Positions 21,571-33,189 of a stretch of DNA of 64,000 nucleotides are shown one piece after another (within the stretch, counting starts at the first letter, position 1; each line of letters begins with the position of its first letter). The translations under genes were made by a program, and so were the position numbers. The notes under the pieces are model-generated. The model was not told the origin of the DNA and did not search any database. It saw only the letters and a list, made by a program, of their open reading frames with translations. The stretch comes from Pegoplata infirma (taxonomy: Eukaryota > Arthropoda > Insecta > Diptera > Anthomyiidae): contig OY992537.1 in assembly GCA_963921195.1 (NCBI GenBank), positions 13,383,716 through 13,447,715 of the forward strand. The letters are read 5' to 3'.

Positions 21571-22670
21571 TTTGTATGTAGGTTGTTTTAGTTATTCAAG
21601 GGGGGAGAACAAAAACAACCTATGACCATTAGGGTTATAACTTTTTACATTATTTGTAAATATTTTACCTCCAAAGGTAAAATCGGGAAGGGCATGGAAA
21701 AATATTAAGAATTGCGTTTTTAGTTTTTCGCGATCGTTAGTTTTTTTTTCAAGTTTTTAACAACACTACGTTACAAAAAACATAAATTAGTTGTGCCTCA
21801 AGATCTGACCATCATTTCCTAATAACGCCGCTCAACACTCATTTTCCGGTTTGAATTCTGATGATCAATTTTAGTAGACTTTGATCTCCTGATTCCAAAT
21901 CTGTTCTCCAAATTTTCCCATCACGTCCAGATTTTTAGTTATTCACGGTTGAAAATGCGAAAAATTATGATTTTTGCATTATTTGAAAGCCTGCCCAGCA
22001 GCCATTCAGTGGAATACAAATCTGGTATAAAGCGCAAAAGTATAATTTGTCTATGGTATCCAACATAGAACACAATTTTTTTCAAATTATTACGTTTGGT
22101 TGGGCTTTACTTGCGTTTTAAAATGATACTGTTAAAATTACCATTTTTGTAAAAAAGGTAAGGTAGATAGATACCTTAGTTCTTTTGGATATTTTTCAAA
22201 GAAAAACTAAAAAAAATAAATATTTTACAAATTTAAGATTTCTGTGTTATTTTTCGCATACACCGGAAGATATATTTAATGGGTTTAAAAGTCTATAAGA
22301 AAGAATGAACTTTTGCCTAAATTTTGAGCTCATCACTGTAAAGATTGATCATCTGGTTATTGTATTATAGCCTTTTAAAAATGGTGCTTTTTTTAATTTT
22401 TTTGACAGTGTTTTTTTAAAATGCATGTTTGGCCAATAATAGTGCAACAACTTGAAATTTGTTTGATCATATTTTTGAGATCATAGTTCAATTCTACTCT
22501 CACGCTTTATACCTGATTTTTATTCCACCCAGCGGCTGCTGTGCAGGCTTTCAAAAAAGGCAAAAATCGCGTTTTTTCGCATTTTCAACCGCGAATAATT
22601 AAAATTCTAGACGTGATGGAAAAATTTGGAGCACGAATTTGGAATCAGCGAGTCAAAATCTTTAAAAATA

Positions 22671-24786
22671 ACTGAAGTTTTTTTATTTATTTCGGTTTGA
22701 GTCCATATTAATTATTTCTGAGAAATAATTATTTTTGTTGTACAATGAGAAAATCTGAAAAAATTAATTGACAACACAGGCTAAGTGGAGATGTCGACAG
22801 CTTTCGGAAGAAGCCACCCTTCCTTCGTCAGCACTCTTCGATTGTCACTGTAGGTGTGTAATATTAAGATCAGCTATTTAAACGTACATTAAGGTGAAAA
22901 AGCGAACGGGAATTATATCACATTTCATTGCCCATATGTTACGTTTAGCACGAACTTAATGAATCTATTTTTAACTTTTTCCAACACAGTTGTAATTTCT
23001 TACACTGTAGTAGATTTTCTCAGAGTTGCAACCCTTAGTAGGACTTTTCAAGTCTTGAAAAATGTCCGTTAGGTTTTTGAATTTATATTTCGTATTTCTA
23101 ATTCTTAGAAATATTACTAAATTGCATTGTACTTTATGAGTTGAGTTTTAATTCTGTTTTATATATTGTTGGACTTTATATTTTATAACTGAAGTTTTTT
23201 TATTTATTTCGGTTTGAGTCCATATTAATTATTTCTGAGAAATAATTATTTTTGTTGTACAATGAGAAAATCTGAAAAAATTAATTGACAACACAGGCTA
23301 AGTGGAGATGTCGACAGCTTTCGGAAGAAGCCACCCTTCCTTCGTCAGCACTCTTCGATTGTCACTGTAGGTGTGTAATATTAAGATCAGCTATTTAAAC
23401 GTACATTAAGGTGAAAAAGCGAACGGGAATTATATCACATTTCATTGCCCATATGTTACGTTTAGCACGAACTTAATGAATCTATTTTTAACTTTTTCCA
23501 ACACAGTTGTAATTTCTTACACTGTAGTAGATTTTCTCAGAGTTGCAACCCTTAGTAGGACTTTTCAAGTCTTGAAAAATGTCCGTTAGGTTTTTGAATT
23601 TATATTTCGTATTTCTAATTCTTAGAAATATTACTAAATTGCATTGTACCTTATGAGTTGAGTTTTAATTCTGTTTTATATATTGTTGGACTTTATATTT
23701 TATAACTGAAGTTTTTTTATTTATTTCGGTTTGAGTCCATATTAATTATTTCTGAGAAATAATTATTTTTGTTGTACAATGAGAAAATCTGAAAAAATTA
23801 ATTGACAACACAGGCTAAGTGGAGATGTCGACAGCTTTCGGAAGAAGCCACCCTTCCTTCGTCAGCACTCTTCGATTGTCACTGTAGGTGTGTAATATTA
23901 AGATCAGCTATTTAAACGTACATTAAGGTGAAAAAGCGAACGGGAATTATATCACATTTCATTGCCCATATGTTACGTTTAGCACGAACTTAATGAATCT
24001 ATTTTTAACTTTTTCCAACACAGTTGTAATTTCTTACACTGTAGTAGATTTTCTCAGAGTTGCAACCCTTAGTAGGACTTTTCAAGTCTTGAAAAATGTC
24101 CGTTAGGTTTTTGAATTTATATTTCGTATTTCTAATTCTTAGAAATATTACTAAATTGCATTGTACCTTATGAGTTGAGTTTTAATTCTGTTTTATATAT
24201 TGTTGGACTTTATATTTTATAACTGAAGTTTTTTTATTTATTTCGGTTTGAGTCCATATTAATTATTTCTGAGAAATAATTATTTTTGTTGTACAATGAG
24301 AAAATCTGAAAAAATTAATTGACAACACAGGCTAAGTGGAGATGTCGACAGCTTTCGGAAGAAGCCACCCTTCCTTCGTCAGCACTCTTCGATTGTCACT
24401 GTAGGTGTGTAATATTAAGATCAGCTATTTAAACGTACATTAAGGTGAAAAAGCGAACGGGAATTATATCACATTTCATTGCCCATATGTTACGTTTAGC
24501 ACGAACTTAATGAATCTATTTTTAACTTTTTCCAACACAGTTGTAATTTCTTACACTGTAGTAGATTTTCTCAGAGTTGCAACCCTTAGTAGGACTTTTC
24601 AAGTCTTGAAAAATGTCCGTTAGGTTTTTGAATTTATATTTCGTATTTCTAATTCTTTTTCAGATTTTCTCATTGTACAACAAAAATAATTATTTCTCAG
24701 AAATAATTAATATGGACTCAAACCGAAATAAATAAAAAAACTTCAGTTATAAAATATAAAGTCCAACAATATATAAAACAGAATTA
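22671..24786 (-). mobile_element. 517-bp tandem array, candidate retrozyme-like insertion
   Basis: Nearly identical units of 517 bp repeat head to tail 3.84 times (22671-24657). They are followed by an inverted partial unit of about 129 bp (24658-24786). The whole block is bounded by the 15-bp direct repeat AAAATCTTTAAAAAT (22656-22670 and 24787-24801). Removing the block restores continuity of the surrounding foldback arm, so this is an insertion with a target duplication and not simple satellite growth. On the minus strand each unit has CUGACGA, a hairpin and GAAA, resembling a hammerhead core. There is no reading frame of note. Known parallels are animal retrozymes and Penelope-like elements, which leave tandem copies, inverted ends and variable target duplications; assignment is inference. 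Confidence 0.75.
22781..22840 (-). ncRNA. Hammerhead-like motif in the 517-bp unit
   Basis: On the minus strand: stem I 5' strand GAGUG, core CUGACGA, a stem II hairpin built of GGAAG/CUUCC with an 8-nt loop, GAAA, a stem III hairpin (AGCUG-UCGA-CAUCU with one mismatch), then C at the cleavage position and CACUU pairing with GAGUG. The deviation from the textbook hammerhead is one unpaired A between GA of the core and stem II. Identical copies lie at 23298-23357, 23815-23874 and 24332-24391. Activity is untested. Confidence 0.4.
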
Positions 24787-24849
24787 AAAATCTTTAAAAA
24801 TTTTATATCAAACATCAAACCGGAGCCAAAAACCTTCGATTTGTTGAGC

Positions 24850-25780
24850 GGTGTAATTAATGCATGCTAATTTCAATGGTGAAGTCCGATTTTGAATCAG
24901 TGCACAGAGGTAAAAACCGGCAAAACTAAAAATTTTTTTTTTTTTTTTTCCATATTGATGCCAAATGAGAGCTAACACTTCAAAACATGCGATTACAAAG
25001 TTTTGTGCCAATCCCTTGACTAGTTTAGGTTTTATAACGAAGCAAATTTGAGTAATTGTATTTATTATTTTTTAAATTTAAAAGTTGTGATTTGCAACTT
25101 TGAAATCCAAGTAGGCTGTAAACTTAAAAAAAAAATGTCTTGAAATTGATATATTTTGAAAACTTAGCTTTAATTTTACATGTCATATGCATTTCGGTAA
25201 TTTCGAGTGCGTGGATCAATTTAAACAGTGGTGGTGAAAATAAATCTAAAAAAATAAAAAATTTATAAAAAATACAAACTTTGGAAAGCCTAAAAAAATA
25301 CTTTTTGCTCAAAATTGCTCTTAAGTCGCTACACCACAAATTAGTATAAGGGTTCCCAAGTAAGTACTAATTAACATCAGTACCAAGTTTAACCAAGTCT
25401 TTCAGTTAGAGCCTTTTAAAGTTGGGTCATTTATATGTAAATAAAGAGCTTTTTGAGCTGTGGAAAACACATAAAAAAACAAGATGGATGAAATACTGAC
25501 GATTAAGACATAACATCTTAAAACACCTTCAAAAAATTTTTTTTCGTGAACAAAAAAAAAATTTTCGCGGAAAAAAAATTCCACGGAAAATTCTTTTTTT
25601 TTCGCGAAATTGGTTTATTACTATATTCTTAACCTAACTACAACATTTTATAAGTGTACATAAAAAATTAAAGAAGTTATAGGGTTTTGGCCGGAATTTA
25701 CCACTGTGCAGTGGAAATGAAAAAAGATGTTATTATAAAATAGTGAAAAAAATATTTTAAGGCATTTTAGAAATCGCTTT
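24850..25780. other. AT-rich non-coding DNA
   Basis: No gene. It includes a TTTTCGTGAAC...TTCGCGG...TTCGCGAA run near 25540-25605 and otherwise no recognised element. Confidence 0.35.
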
Positions 25781-25839
25781 CGGTGCGTGAGTTTTTTTTA
25801 CCAAATTGAACTGAAATTGTTTTTTTATCATTTTTACAA

Positions 25840-26670
25840 TATTGCCCAAAAGATAGACCCTTGGGAGATTGCATCCAAAAAAAGTTATAACCCTAATGAC
25901 GATAATATACATATCGAGGGCCTGTATTCAAAACCCTCTATCTTCCATTTTCACGAAAATTACTTTTTGATGGCAAAATATTCAGTAAAACGGCCCTCAT
26001 TTATGGTGTAAAATTCAGAACAAAAATACTTTTTTTTTTTTGCCATTTTATTTGCATTTTCGGTTTTTTCTATCTCTTACACAATTAATTTTTCTGAATG
26101 CAAAACCCTCTATCTTTTCAAATAATTAATTTATAAATATTTTTTTTACTAATTTCATCGTGCATTACATGTTTTGATACTAATTTTTGCATGGTGAACA
26201 CGAATTTGTCAACAAACTTCCAAAACCACGATTTTGGTCCACTGATGTTAATTATTTCTGAAAATTCTTGTTTGACTTTTTTGAAAAATATGGCTCGAAA
26301 TTTGAATGTCTTGTGTACATTATGAAACAAAAATTTAAATCTTAAAAATCGCGATGCTGATCAGGATCTGTGGACCAAAATCGCGTTTTTAATTTTTTTT
26401 TTACAATTTTTTACATAACATACTTAATAGTTTGTCAACTTTTGAGATGAATTCGGAAAAAAATGATTTCTTAAAAATCAGCACCTGTGGACCGAAACCG
26501 CGATTTCGGAATTTTTTATAAGCCGTTATCATTAATAAAACACGTTAAAAATTTACCGATATCGTAAATGAAAACATAATAATTCAATTTTATTAAACTG
26601 CAAAACCCTCTATCTGATCATTTTCATTCTTGTACTTAATATTTTTGAGAAACAAAACCCTCTATCATAA
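25840..26670 (+). repeat. Dispersed repeat, family H, copy 2
   Basis: Positions about 25900-26270 match the complement of 9640-10000. The phrase AAAACCCTCTATC recurs four times (about 25929, 26102, 26602, 26645), and GTGGACCAAAATCGCG / GTGGACCGAAACCGCG phrases alternate with it, suggesting an internally repetitive element. A 74-codon open frame overlaps the conserved part but is broken in the other copy. Confidence 0.5.
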
Positions 26671-26815
26671 AATCCCCAATAGTGCAAAATTTTAAAAACG
26701 AATTATATGTGAGATTCAGTAGTTGATTTAAAAAAATATTGTAGAATATCGTATTTTAAGTGCACAAATAATTCGCGAAATAAACAGTTTTTTGGCTCTT
26801 CTGAAAAGTTGTGAT

Positions 26816-26845
26816 TATACCCCCACACTGTCGTTGGAGGGTATA
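26816..26845 (+). repeat. Family A 3'-end fragment (short subtype)
   Basis: It reads ATACCCCCACACTG, TCGTTGGAGGGTATAC, the terminus seen in copy 4, directly upstream of a family B element. Confidence 0.5.
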
Positions 26846-26859
26846 CAAAATAAGATAAA

Positions 26860-27520
26860 AACAATTAAGAAAATTATAGTCGGTCAAGACCGACTATATA
26901 ATACCCAACACCAGAGTTTTCTGAAAATTGGCCCCGGAAAATGGGTCCTATGGACCGATAAGATATATATTTTGTCAAATCTTTAATAAGTGTAAAAAAC
27001 ACTCACAAATTAAATTTATGTGAAATGGGATTCTAGTTGTTGACAATAAACCGCTTTAACTGAATATCGGGCGAAATTTTCAAAAGGGGCCTAAGTCCAA
27101 AACTGGTCCGATGACTATCAGATTTTATAAGGTTATTTAAGTACGAGTTTAACATACACAAACAAAATTTTAATTAAATATTTTCTATTTTCATGAAATT
27201 TGAGTGATTTATGTGAAAATCGGGAAGGTGGTTTGTATGGGGGCTACAAGAAGAACTGGTCCGATTTCTTTAAAATTCGGAATGATGATTTGTGACGACA
27301 AAACGACTAAATATGGACCGATGTTTTCCAATTTCAATAGGCTTCGTCCTTGGGCCAAGAAAGGCTTAAGTTTCAATTTTTTTTTTTTTTAAATTCGACT
27401 CAAAAAGTGATTCTGAGTCAATCGGTATACTTAAAGGTGGGTCTAAGACCAATATTTCGGGTAGTTACAAATATCAGCACAAACTCGTTATACCCTGTAC
27501 CACAGTGTGGTTTAGGGTAT
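26860..27520 (+). mobile_element. Family B dispersed repeat, copy 1
   Basis: Family B resembles A in plan but has its own ends. It starts ACAATTAAGAAAATTATAGTCGG, TCAAGACCGACTATATAATACCC, and ends ATACCCTGTACCACAGTGTGG, TTTAGGGTATAA. Inside are ATCGGGAAGGTGGTTTGTATGG, GAACTGGTCCGATTTCTTT, and GTCAATCGGTATACTTAAA before GTGGGTCTAAGACCAATATTTCGGG. Non-coding. This copy lacks the (GTCC)n tract present in the copy at 41251. Confidence 0.7.
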
Positions 27521-27749
27521 AAATATCTGAAAAATTCAAACAATCAAGAAAAAAGTCAGGGAAATTCAAAAAAGAATTAAAAAATTCAAGATAGTTACAA
27601 AATCGACAAAATTAAAAACTTCGTATTTCACAATTAATTTTTTGCCCCCAAATGTTCGCCGAAATTTTATTTATTTAAATTTTTTTTTTCAAAACATATT
27701 TTTTAATTTTTTTTTTCAGCACTTAAAAATTATTTTGCTATTAAAATAA

Positions 27750-28965
27750 CACTGCGGAACACTAAAAAATAAACAAGAGTTACGACCATCATTTCTATAT
27801 ATTTCGGACATGCTGATTCGAATGGAGTACTCCGTTTTTCGATGTATGGTACAGTTTTCTTGTAAAATGTCGTTAAAGATTTGCTGATTTCGAGCCAGTT
27901 TTTTAACAAAAAAATTTGCAAAGTAAATGGTTTATAAATTTTATGACATGGAAAACAAAGATATGACTTGTAGCAACATTTCTTATGCAAATTTGGTTTA
28001 AAGCTTTTCAATTTAAGCCCTCAAATTCGCGAATTTCTTCATTTTTTAAGGTTTTCGCGAAATTAACAGCCAAATTGGTCTGTGATAAAAAACTTGCTTT
28101 TAATGAATTAAAAATGCATCCCTAACAATACGAATAGTGGACAAAAAACAGCTATGTTATATGGACCATCATGATGAAAATCGCGAAAAATCGTTTTTTT
28201 GTATATGCCAGCATCACTTTACGAGATGATTTAAGGTTCCATCTTTTAGTATATAATGTGGGAACCTTAAACAATTAACTGACCAAAAATTCGGCCAAAA
28301 AAGTTTTCATTTGCAAAAGTTATCTTAACAAAAACTATTATTTCAGTGTTTGCGATACAAAAATTATAGTTTTTGTTAAGATAACTTTTGCAAATGAAAA
28401 CTTTTTTGGACAAATTTTGGGTCAGTTCATTGTTTAAGGTTCCCACATTATATACTAAAAGATGAAGCCTCAAATCATCTCCTCAAGTGATGCTGCCATA
28501 TACAAAAAAACGGTTTTTCGCGATTTTCATCATGATGGTCCATATAACATAGATGTTTTTTGTCCACTATTCGTAGTGTCATGGACGCCTTTATGATCCA
28601 CAAAATGCAAGTTTTTTATCAGAGACCAATTTAGCGTTTAATTTCGCGAAAACTTAAAAAAATAAAGAAATCCGCGAATTTAAGGGCTTAAGATGAAAAG
28701 CTTTAAACAAAATTTATATTAGGAATATTGCTACAAGTTATATCTTTGTTTTCCACGCCATAAAATTTAAAAATTATTAGCTTTGGAATTTTTTTTGTTA
28801 AAAAAGCAGCTGAAAATCAGCCAATCTTTAATGACATTTTAAAAGAAAACTGTACCATACATCGAAAAACGGAGTACGCCATTCGATTCAGCATGTCCGA
28901 AGTATATTGAAATGATGGTCGTACCTCTTGTTTTCTAAAATAGTGGTTAGTTTTGTCACGCAGTG
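27750..28965. mobile_element. 1.2-kb foldback with CACTG ends and TAA duplication
   Basis: The element is an almost complete palindrome with arms of about 600 bp meeting near 28340. The termini CACTGCGGAACACTAA and (complement of the right end) CACTGCGTGACAAAACTAAC are bounded by TAA on both sides. Strong arm blocks include AGTACTCCGTTTTTCGATG, CATCATGATG...ATCGCGAAAAATCG and TTATCTTAACAAAAACTAT. No transposase frame; the 93- and 68-codon frames are palindrome by-products. CACTG termini plus a 3-bp TWA duplication suggest PIF/Harbinger or CMC relationships; superfamily not settled. Confidence 0.8.
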
Positions 28966-28969
28966 TAAT

Positions 28970-30850
28970 TTTTCGTGCAAAAAAAACTCAATGATATATT
29001 TATTAAACACATCAATAATATAAATTAAGAGACGTGTTGTAAATTTAAAAATAATTTTTGTTTGTCATTGAAAAAAATAAAAATTTTATACACAAATAAA
29101 TCCATTTTAAATAGCTTTATTACCATTATCACATGTAAGAGGCGATTAAAGTAAATAAATAGGCTGCAAAATTTTCAACATCAATAAAAAAAATCTCCAA
29201 AATAAATAATGAAATAAAAATCACGTAGTAATTGCAAACATATGCATTTATGTAAAAAAAAAAAAACTATATATGCATTTATAAAAAATACAAAAGAACA
29301 TTTATATATCTATAGTTAAAAGTCAGTAAGGAAAAAAGAGACTGCCAAACTGCAATTGTTAAGTAATACCCTACAATGTTACAGGGAAGCTAAAACCAGT
29401 GTTGAAAATACTGCCTAGATTTTCAGCAAAAACACATAATTTGTACTGTTTTGTCAGCATAAACATTATCAAAACAAAACAGCAGTCAAGAACTGAGCTG
29501 TTAAAAATTGTCAATTTTCTTCAGCAGCAGTACAGTAAAAGTTTTTTTTTTTGAAATTGCCAAACTTGCCAGCACACAGTTCAGCTTCAGTTTAAAAAAA
29601 CAAAAAACAGCACACACGACTGAATTGCCTGGTTACTGCGCTGCACAAGTTCTGTTTGTTGTACTGGACTTGCAGTATGGAAAATAAAAATTGAACTCGA
29701 CTCGTCAGCATGATTTTTTTTTTATTTGGCTGCTGAAAATTAAATGAACGTACTAATAAGTAGATATTTCTTTGTAATGGCATGTTGTATTATATAATTA
29801 AGAATAATGTTTCAAACGTAAAGATAATGCTTTAACAAAAATGTTAAGAGATTTGTCTAATGTTTTGAAAATTTTTTAAATTTAACTAAAAATTATTTTA
29901 AAAAAAAAGTTTTAAAATTTTCTAAGTTCTAAGTAAGTTTTTACGGTTTAAAGTTTCATTAAAAATGCTTAAAAAAAATTTTAGGTTCCAAAATTTTAGG
30001 TTCCAAAATTTTTTGGAAAATATTTGAAGTAAACAAATAAAAAAAATAAATTAAGTGCCAAAATTTTAATTTGAACATTTTTTTAAAACACAATTTTTTT
30101 TTTACTTTTTTAAGAAAATTTTTTTGAAAATTTGGTTTGAAGTTAAGTGTTTTATTAACAGATCCAAAATTCCAAGTTCCATAAAATTTTTTAAAATAAG
30201 TGTAAGACACAATTGTTTTTTTACTTTTTGAAGTAACAAATTTCTTGAAGTTTATTTTTTATAATTTTTTCAACTACGCATTAATTTATTTAATATAAAA
30301 AATATTGTTTTTTTTACTGATATAAATTAATTGAATTAAAAAGATTTTTTTTTTAAATGAACATTGCATTTTTTTATTTATTGAACCTTTTTTTTCTTAT
30401 GTATACAAGAAGTTCTCTCGTTACAATGTAGGAGTTTATTTTCGTTTATATTTCTTTGCTTGTCAGCAGCTCACCACTTTTTGAATTGTAACTTGCAGTG
30501 GATTTCTCAAAACAACGTTTGTGCTGTTTGTGTGCTGCCTAAATTTTTTACTGTTGCTGGTTTGTCAGTATTTGTTTTTTTTTAAATCAACCACCATCAG
30601 CACAACACAAAAAAGTTCAGCAGCAAAAAAGTGACTGGACTGTTTTGTTAGAAATGTAAACTGGACTGGTGGGTTGCAGTATTTTTTTTAAATTATTGAC
30701 AACTTGACTGGAAGTGAAAATTAAAAATGTGTAATGAATTTCAGTTTTTTAATCACTGGCTAAAACTATTTAAATACGCTTAAATTTAATTACACTCATT
30801 TAAAAATCCCCTAACCGGAAATATTTCAACCTTAATTTTGAGGTTTTTGC
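28970..30850. other. AT-rich non-coding DNA
   Basis: No gene. Around 29390-29740 and 30455-30700 there are CAGCA / TGCTG-rich stretches (CAGCAAAAACACA, TTCAGCAGCAGTAC) on either side of an AATTTTAGGTTCC-repeat core, which might be a decayed foldback. Nothing firmer can be said. Confidence 0.35.
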
Positions 30851-30855
30851 AATCG

Positions 30856-31010
30856 GTCGTTTGGTTGTTATCACCTTATATCGGTTATCACAACCATATA
30901 TCGGTTGTCACAAACATATAGCTGTTGTCACAACTATATTACGGTTACTCTATCCAAGTTACGGCTCTGACAACCACATAACCAGTTACCACAGCCACTA
31001 AAAATATTGA
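30856..31010. repeat. Degenerate 20-bp tandem repeat
   Basis: Seven or so units of about 20 bp follow the pattern ATCGGTTGTCACAACCATAT, with variants such as GCTGTTGTCACAACTATAT and ACGGCTCTGACAACCACAT. Each unit contains an imperfect GTTGTNACAAC dyad. Confidence 0.65.
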
Positions 31011-32069
31011 CCTATATTCTCTTAAGGTGACTCAATGTCGTTCTTTGCCTTCCAACATTACTTTTACTTGACTTATTTTAAAATTTTCCGATTTTTCTGC
31101 ATTTTACTGAATATTATTTATTTTTTTGTTATTTCACTCAAAGTAATAAAATCACAAAGGATTTTTTTTATATTAATATTTTATTATAACTTTTTTTTTA
31201 AATAATTTAATGTATTTTTCATTTGTGTGCTGAGTTGAGCATATATGCACAATGTAATTACATTTTATTATTATTTTTTATTATTCAACAAAACAAAAAA
31301 ACATAAAAAACAGAATGAAGTGATTCTCTTTTTTGTATTTTTCAGATAAAAAAAAAAATTTTAATTTCAGTCAGAAATGAATAAATGTTTAAATCATTTA
31401 GGGTTTTTTTCATTTCCAGTATATAAACACAGTTACAAATACTCGTATGGTGTCGATTACTTGCACAGAAAATAATTTAAAAAAAGGAATAATATAATGA
31501 TTGTATCAAGTATAAAATTATATAAAAACAACCTTCCAAAGGTGCTGGACTTCAGAGATAAAAATGTTTAATTCCTCTAACAAAATTCAATAATGCTGGA
31601 AAAATTTGGTTGGTTCAGTTGTTTAAGGGAAAACTATTTTCTTTTTAAAAACTGTGCCATCAGGTGAGTTTTTCAGATGTGTACTAAATTTAATTTTTTC
31701 AAAATGATTTGTTAAATTTTATTAAAATATTTTTGTTCAGCGCTTGTCTGTAAATTAAAAACAATGACATTCCAATGACTTCTCACTCCACTGTTTTATA
31801 TAGCATTTCGATATGTGGTTCATATCCGATTATATTCCAAATTAAATATTTTTTAATTTGCAATTTATTTTATTAAAAATTAAATTATTTTTTTTTTTTT
31901 TTTAATTTTTTAAACATTATTATCTCTTTGCAAATCAATATTGTTGTGGAAAATAAAATGTATACAAAAAAAAAAAAAACAAATATTTAAAAATGCAATC
32001 ATTTCAGTTGGAGCATGAGAATGTATATAGGAACACCAAGTCCAAGATATACAGCATTCAGGATACTAA
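31011..32069. other. AT-rich non-coding DNA
   Basis: No gene or recognised repeat seen. Confidence 0.4.
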
Positions 32070-32072
32070 TTA

Positions 32073-33148
32073 CACTGCACTCAAAAAAATAAAACTGTAA
32101 AGTTAACAAACTTTTTTTGTTAACTCGAGTTTACTGGCTTTTTAGCAAATTTTTAGTTAAAATCAGCGTTTTAACTACTTTTTTTAGTTAAGTTCAATTT
32201 ACGAAAATACTAGTTTTGTACAAATTTGGAATTAATTTTTTTTGTTGACTTTAAAACTGAGTTTCCGAATTTTTACTAATTAGTTTGCTGATTTTTTGTA
32301 ACATTTTTGTCAAGTCAAAAATTTTAAACATTTCATGAGTAGCCTCCTATGCAAATCTCATAAGTCCTACTTAAGCTGAACTTAATGCTGTGAAAAAAAA
32401 AAATAAGTAAAGTGTTAGTGTTTAAAACCAATATATTTTTTTTTATTATTTAAAAAAAAAGGTTAGCTGAATTCAACTAATAAAAAATGTTACGAACTTT
32501 TTAGCTGAATTTTTAGTCAAAATTACGGTTTTTTTGCTACATTCATTCTACGAAAAGTTAACTAAATATTTTTTGTTAAATTAACTAGAAATTTAGTAGG
32601 TTCAAAATCAGGTGTTTTTTAGTTAAATTTAACTAAATTTTTTACTTACTTTACAGTTTTTTTTTTTTGAGTGTGTAAGTAAAATTTAAACTTTTGAAAT
32701 GACACACAAAAACGCCGAGACACTCCAACTTATTTTTGGGTCATAGAGTCCTGTGGTATACTCCGTTTTGAAAAGTTAGCTCAAAATAACGAGATATTTC
32801 GATTTTAAATTTGCAAATGTCAGACCAAAAATTGAATAAATCAAAAAAAAAAAATTTATAAAATTCATCAAAATAAAAGCTAGTTTTTCTGCATGTCCAA
32901 TTGAAAATGGACGTCCATTATTTCCTAGATATAAATTTTGATAAATAACAAGTTTTTAACAAATTTTTTAAGTTTTTTCATTCAAATAAAATGAAAAATC
33001 GCCTTAAATCTACTACAAATTAAAAATCGAAATATCTCGGGATTTTGAGCTAACTTTTCAAAACGGGGTACGCCACTGGATTCTACGACCCAAAATAAGG
33101 TTGACATGTCTCGGCGTTTTGGTGTGTCATTTTCACCTACTTACAGTG
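32073..33148. mobile_element. Foldback with CACTG ends and TTA duplication, split by a MITE
   Basis: The ends CACTG|TAAGTA (left, interrupted after 5 bp by a MITE) and the complement of TACTTACAGTG (right) are flanked by TTA (32070-32072 and 33149-33151). The arms share ATGACACAC-AAAACGCCGAGACA, TGGGTCATAGA/TCTACGACCCA, ACTCCGTTTTGAAAAGTTAGC and CGAGATATTTCGATTTT. Without the MITE the element is about 480 bp. Same class as the element at 27750-28965. Confidence 0.75.
32078..32673. mobile_element. 596-bp CACTC MITE
   Basis: The termini CACTCAAAAAAATAAAACTG and CAGTTTTTTTTTTTTGAGTG are inverted. It lies inside the left terminal repeat of the CACTG foldback, and the interrupted sequence shows duplication of TG in place of the usual TA. 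The interior AGTTAAATTTAACTAAATTT text is shared with the MITE at 59881-61495. Confidence 0.75.
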
Positions 33149-33189
33149 TTATTTTTATACCCTCCACTCTAGTGATAGAGGGTATATAT

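Larger units (their letters stand above)
21580..24900. mobile_element. Diverged foldback element carrying the 517-bp array
   Basis: The left arm (about 21827-22060) reads CCGCTCAACA, ATTTTCCGGTTTGA, CTGATTCCAAAT, CATCACGTC, AACCG..GAAAATGCGAAAAA and GCCTGCCCAGCAGCC. The complement recurs at about 22505-22655 (GGCTGCTGTGCAGGC, TTTCGCATTTTCAACCGCG, GACGTGATGG, TTTGGAATCAG). It continues after the tandem array at 24802-24847 (AAACCGGAGCC, TTGTTGAGCGG). The arms therefore flank an insertion in the right arm. No transposase frame. The outer limits are uncertain. Confidence 0.6.

Noticed and set aside
22671..24657. CRISPR-like regular repeats
   Set aside because: Units are contiguous 517-bp tandem repeats without spacers; the context is eukaryotic.
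21580..24900. Reading the 517-bp array as centromeric satellite
   Set aside because: Only about four units, bounded by a target duplication within a foldback arm; an insertion explains it better.
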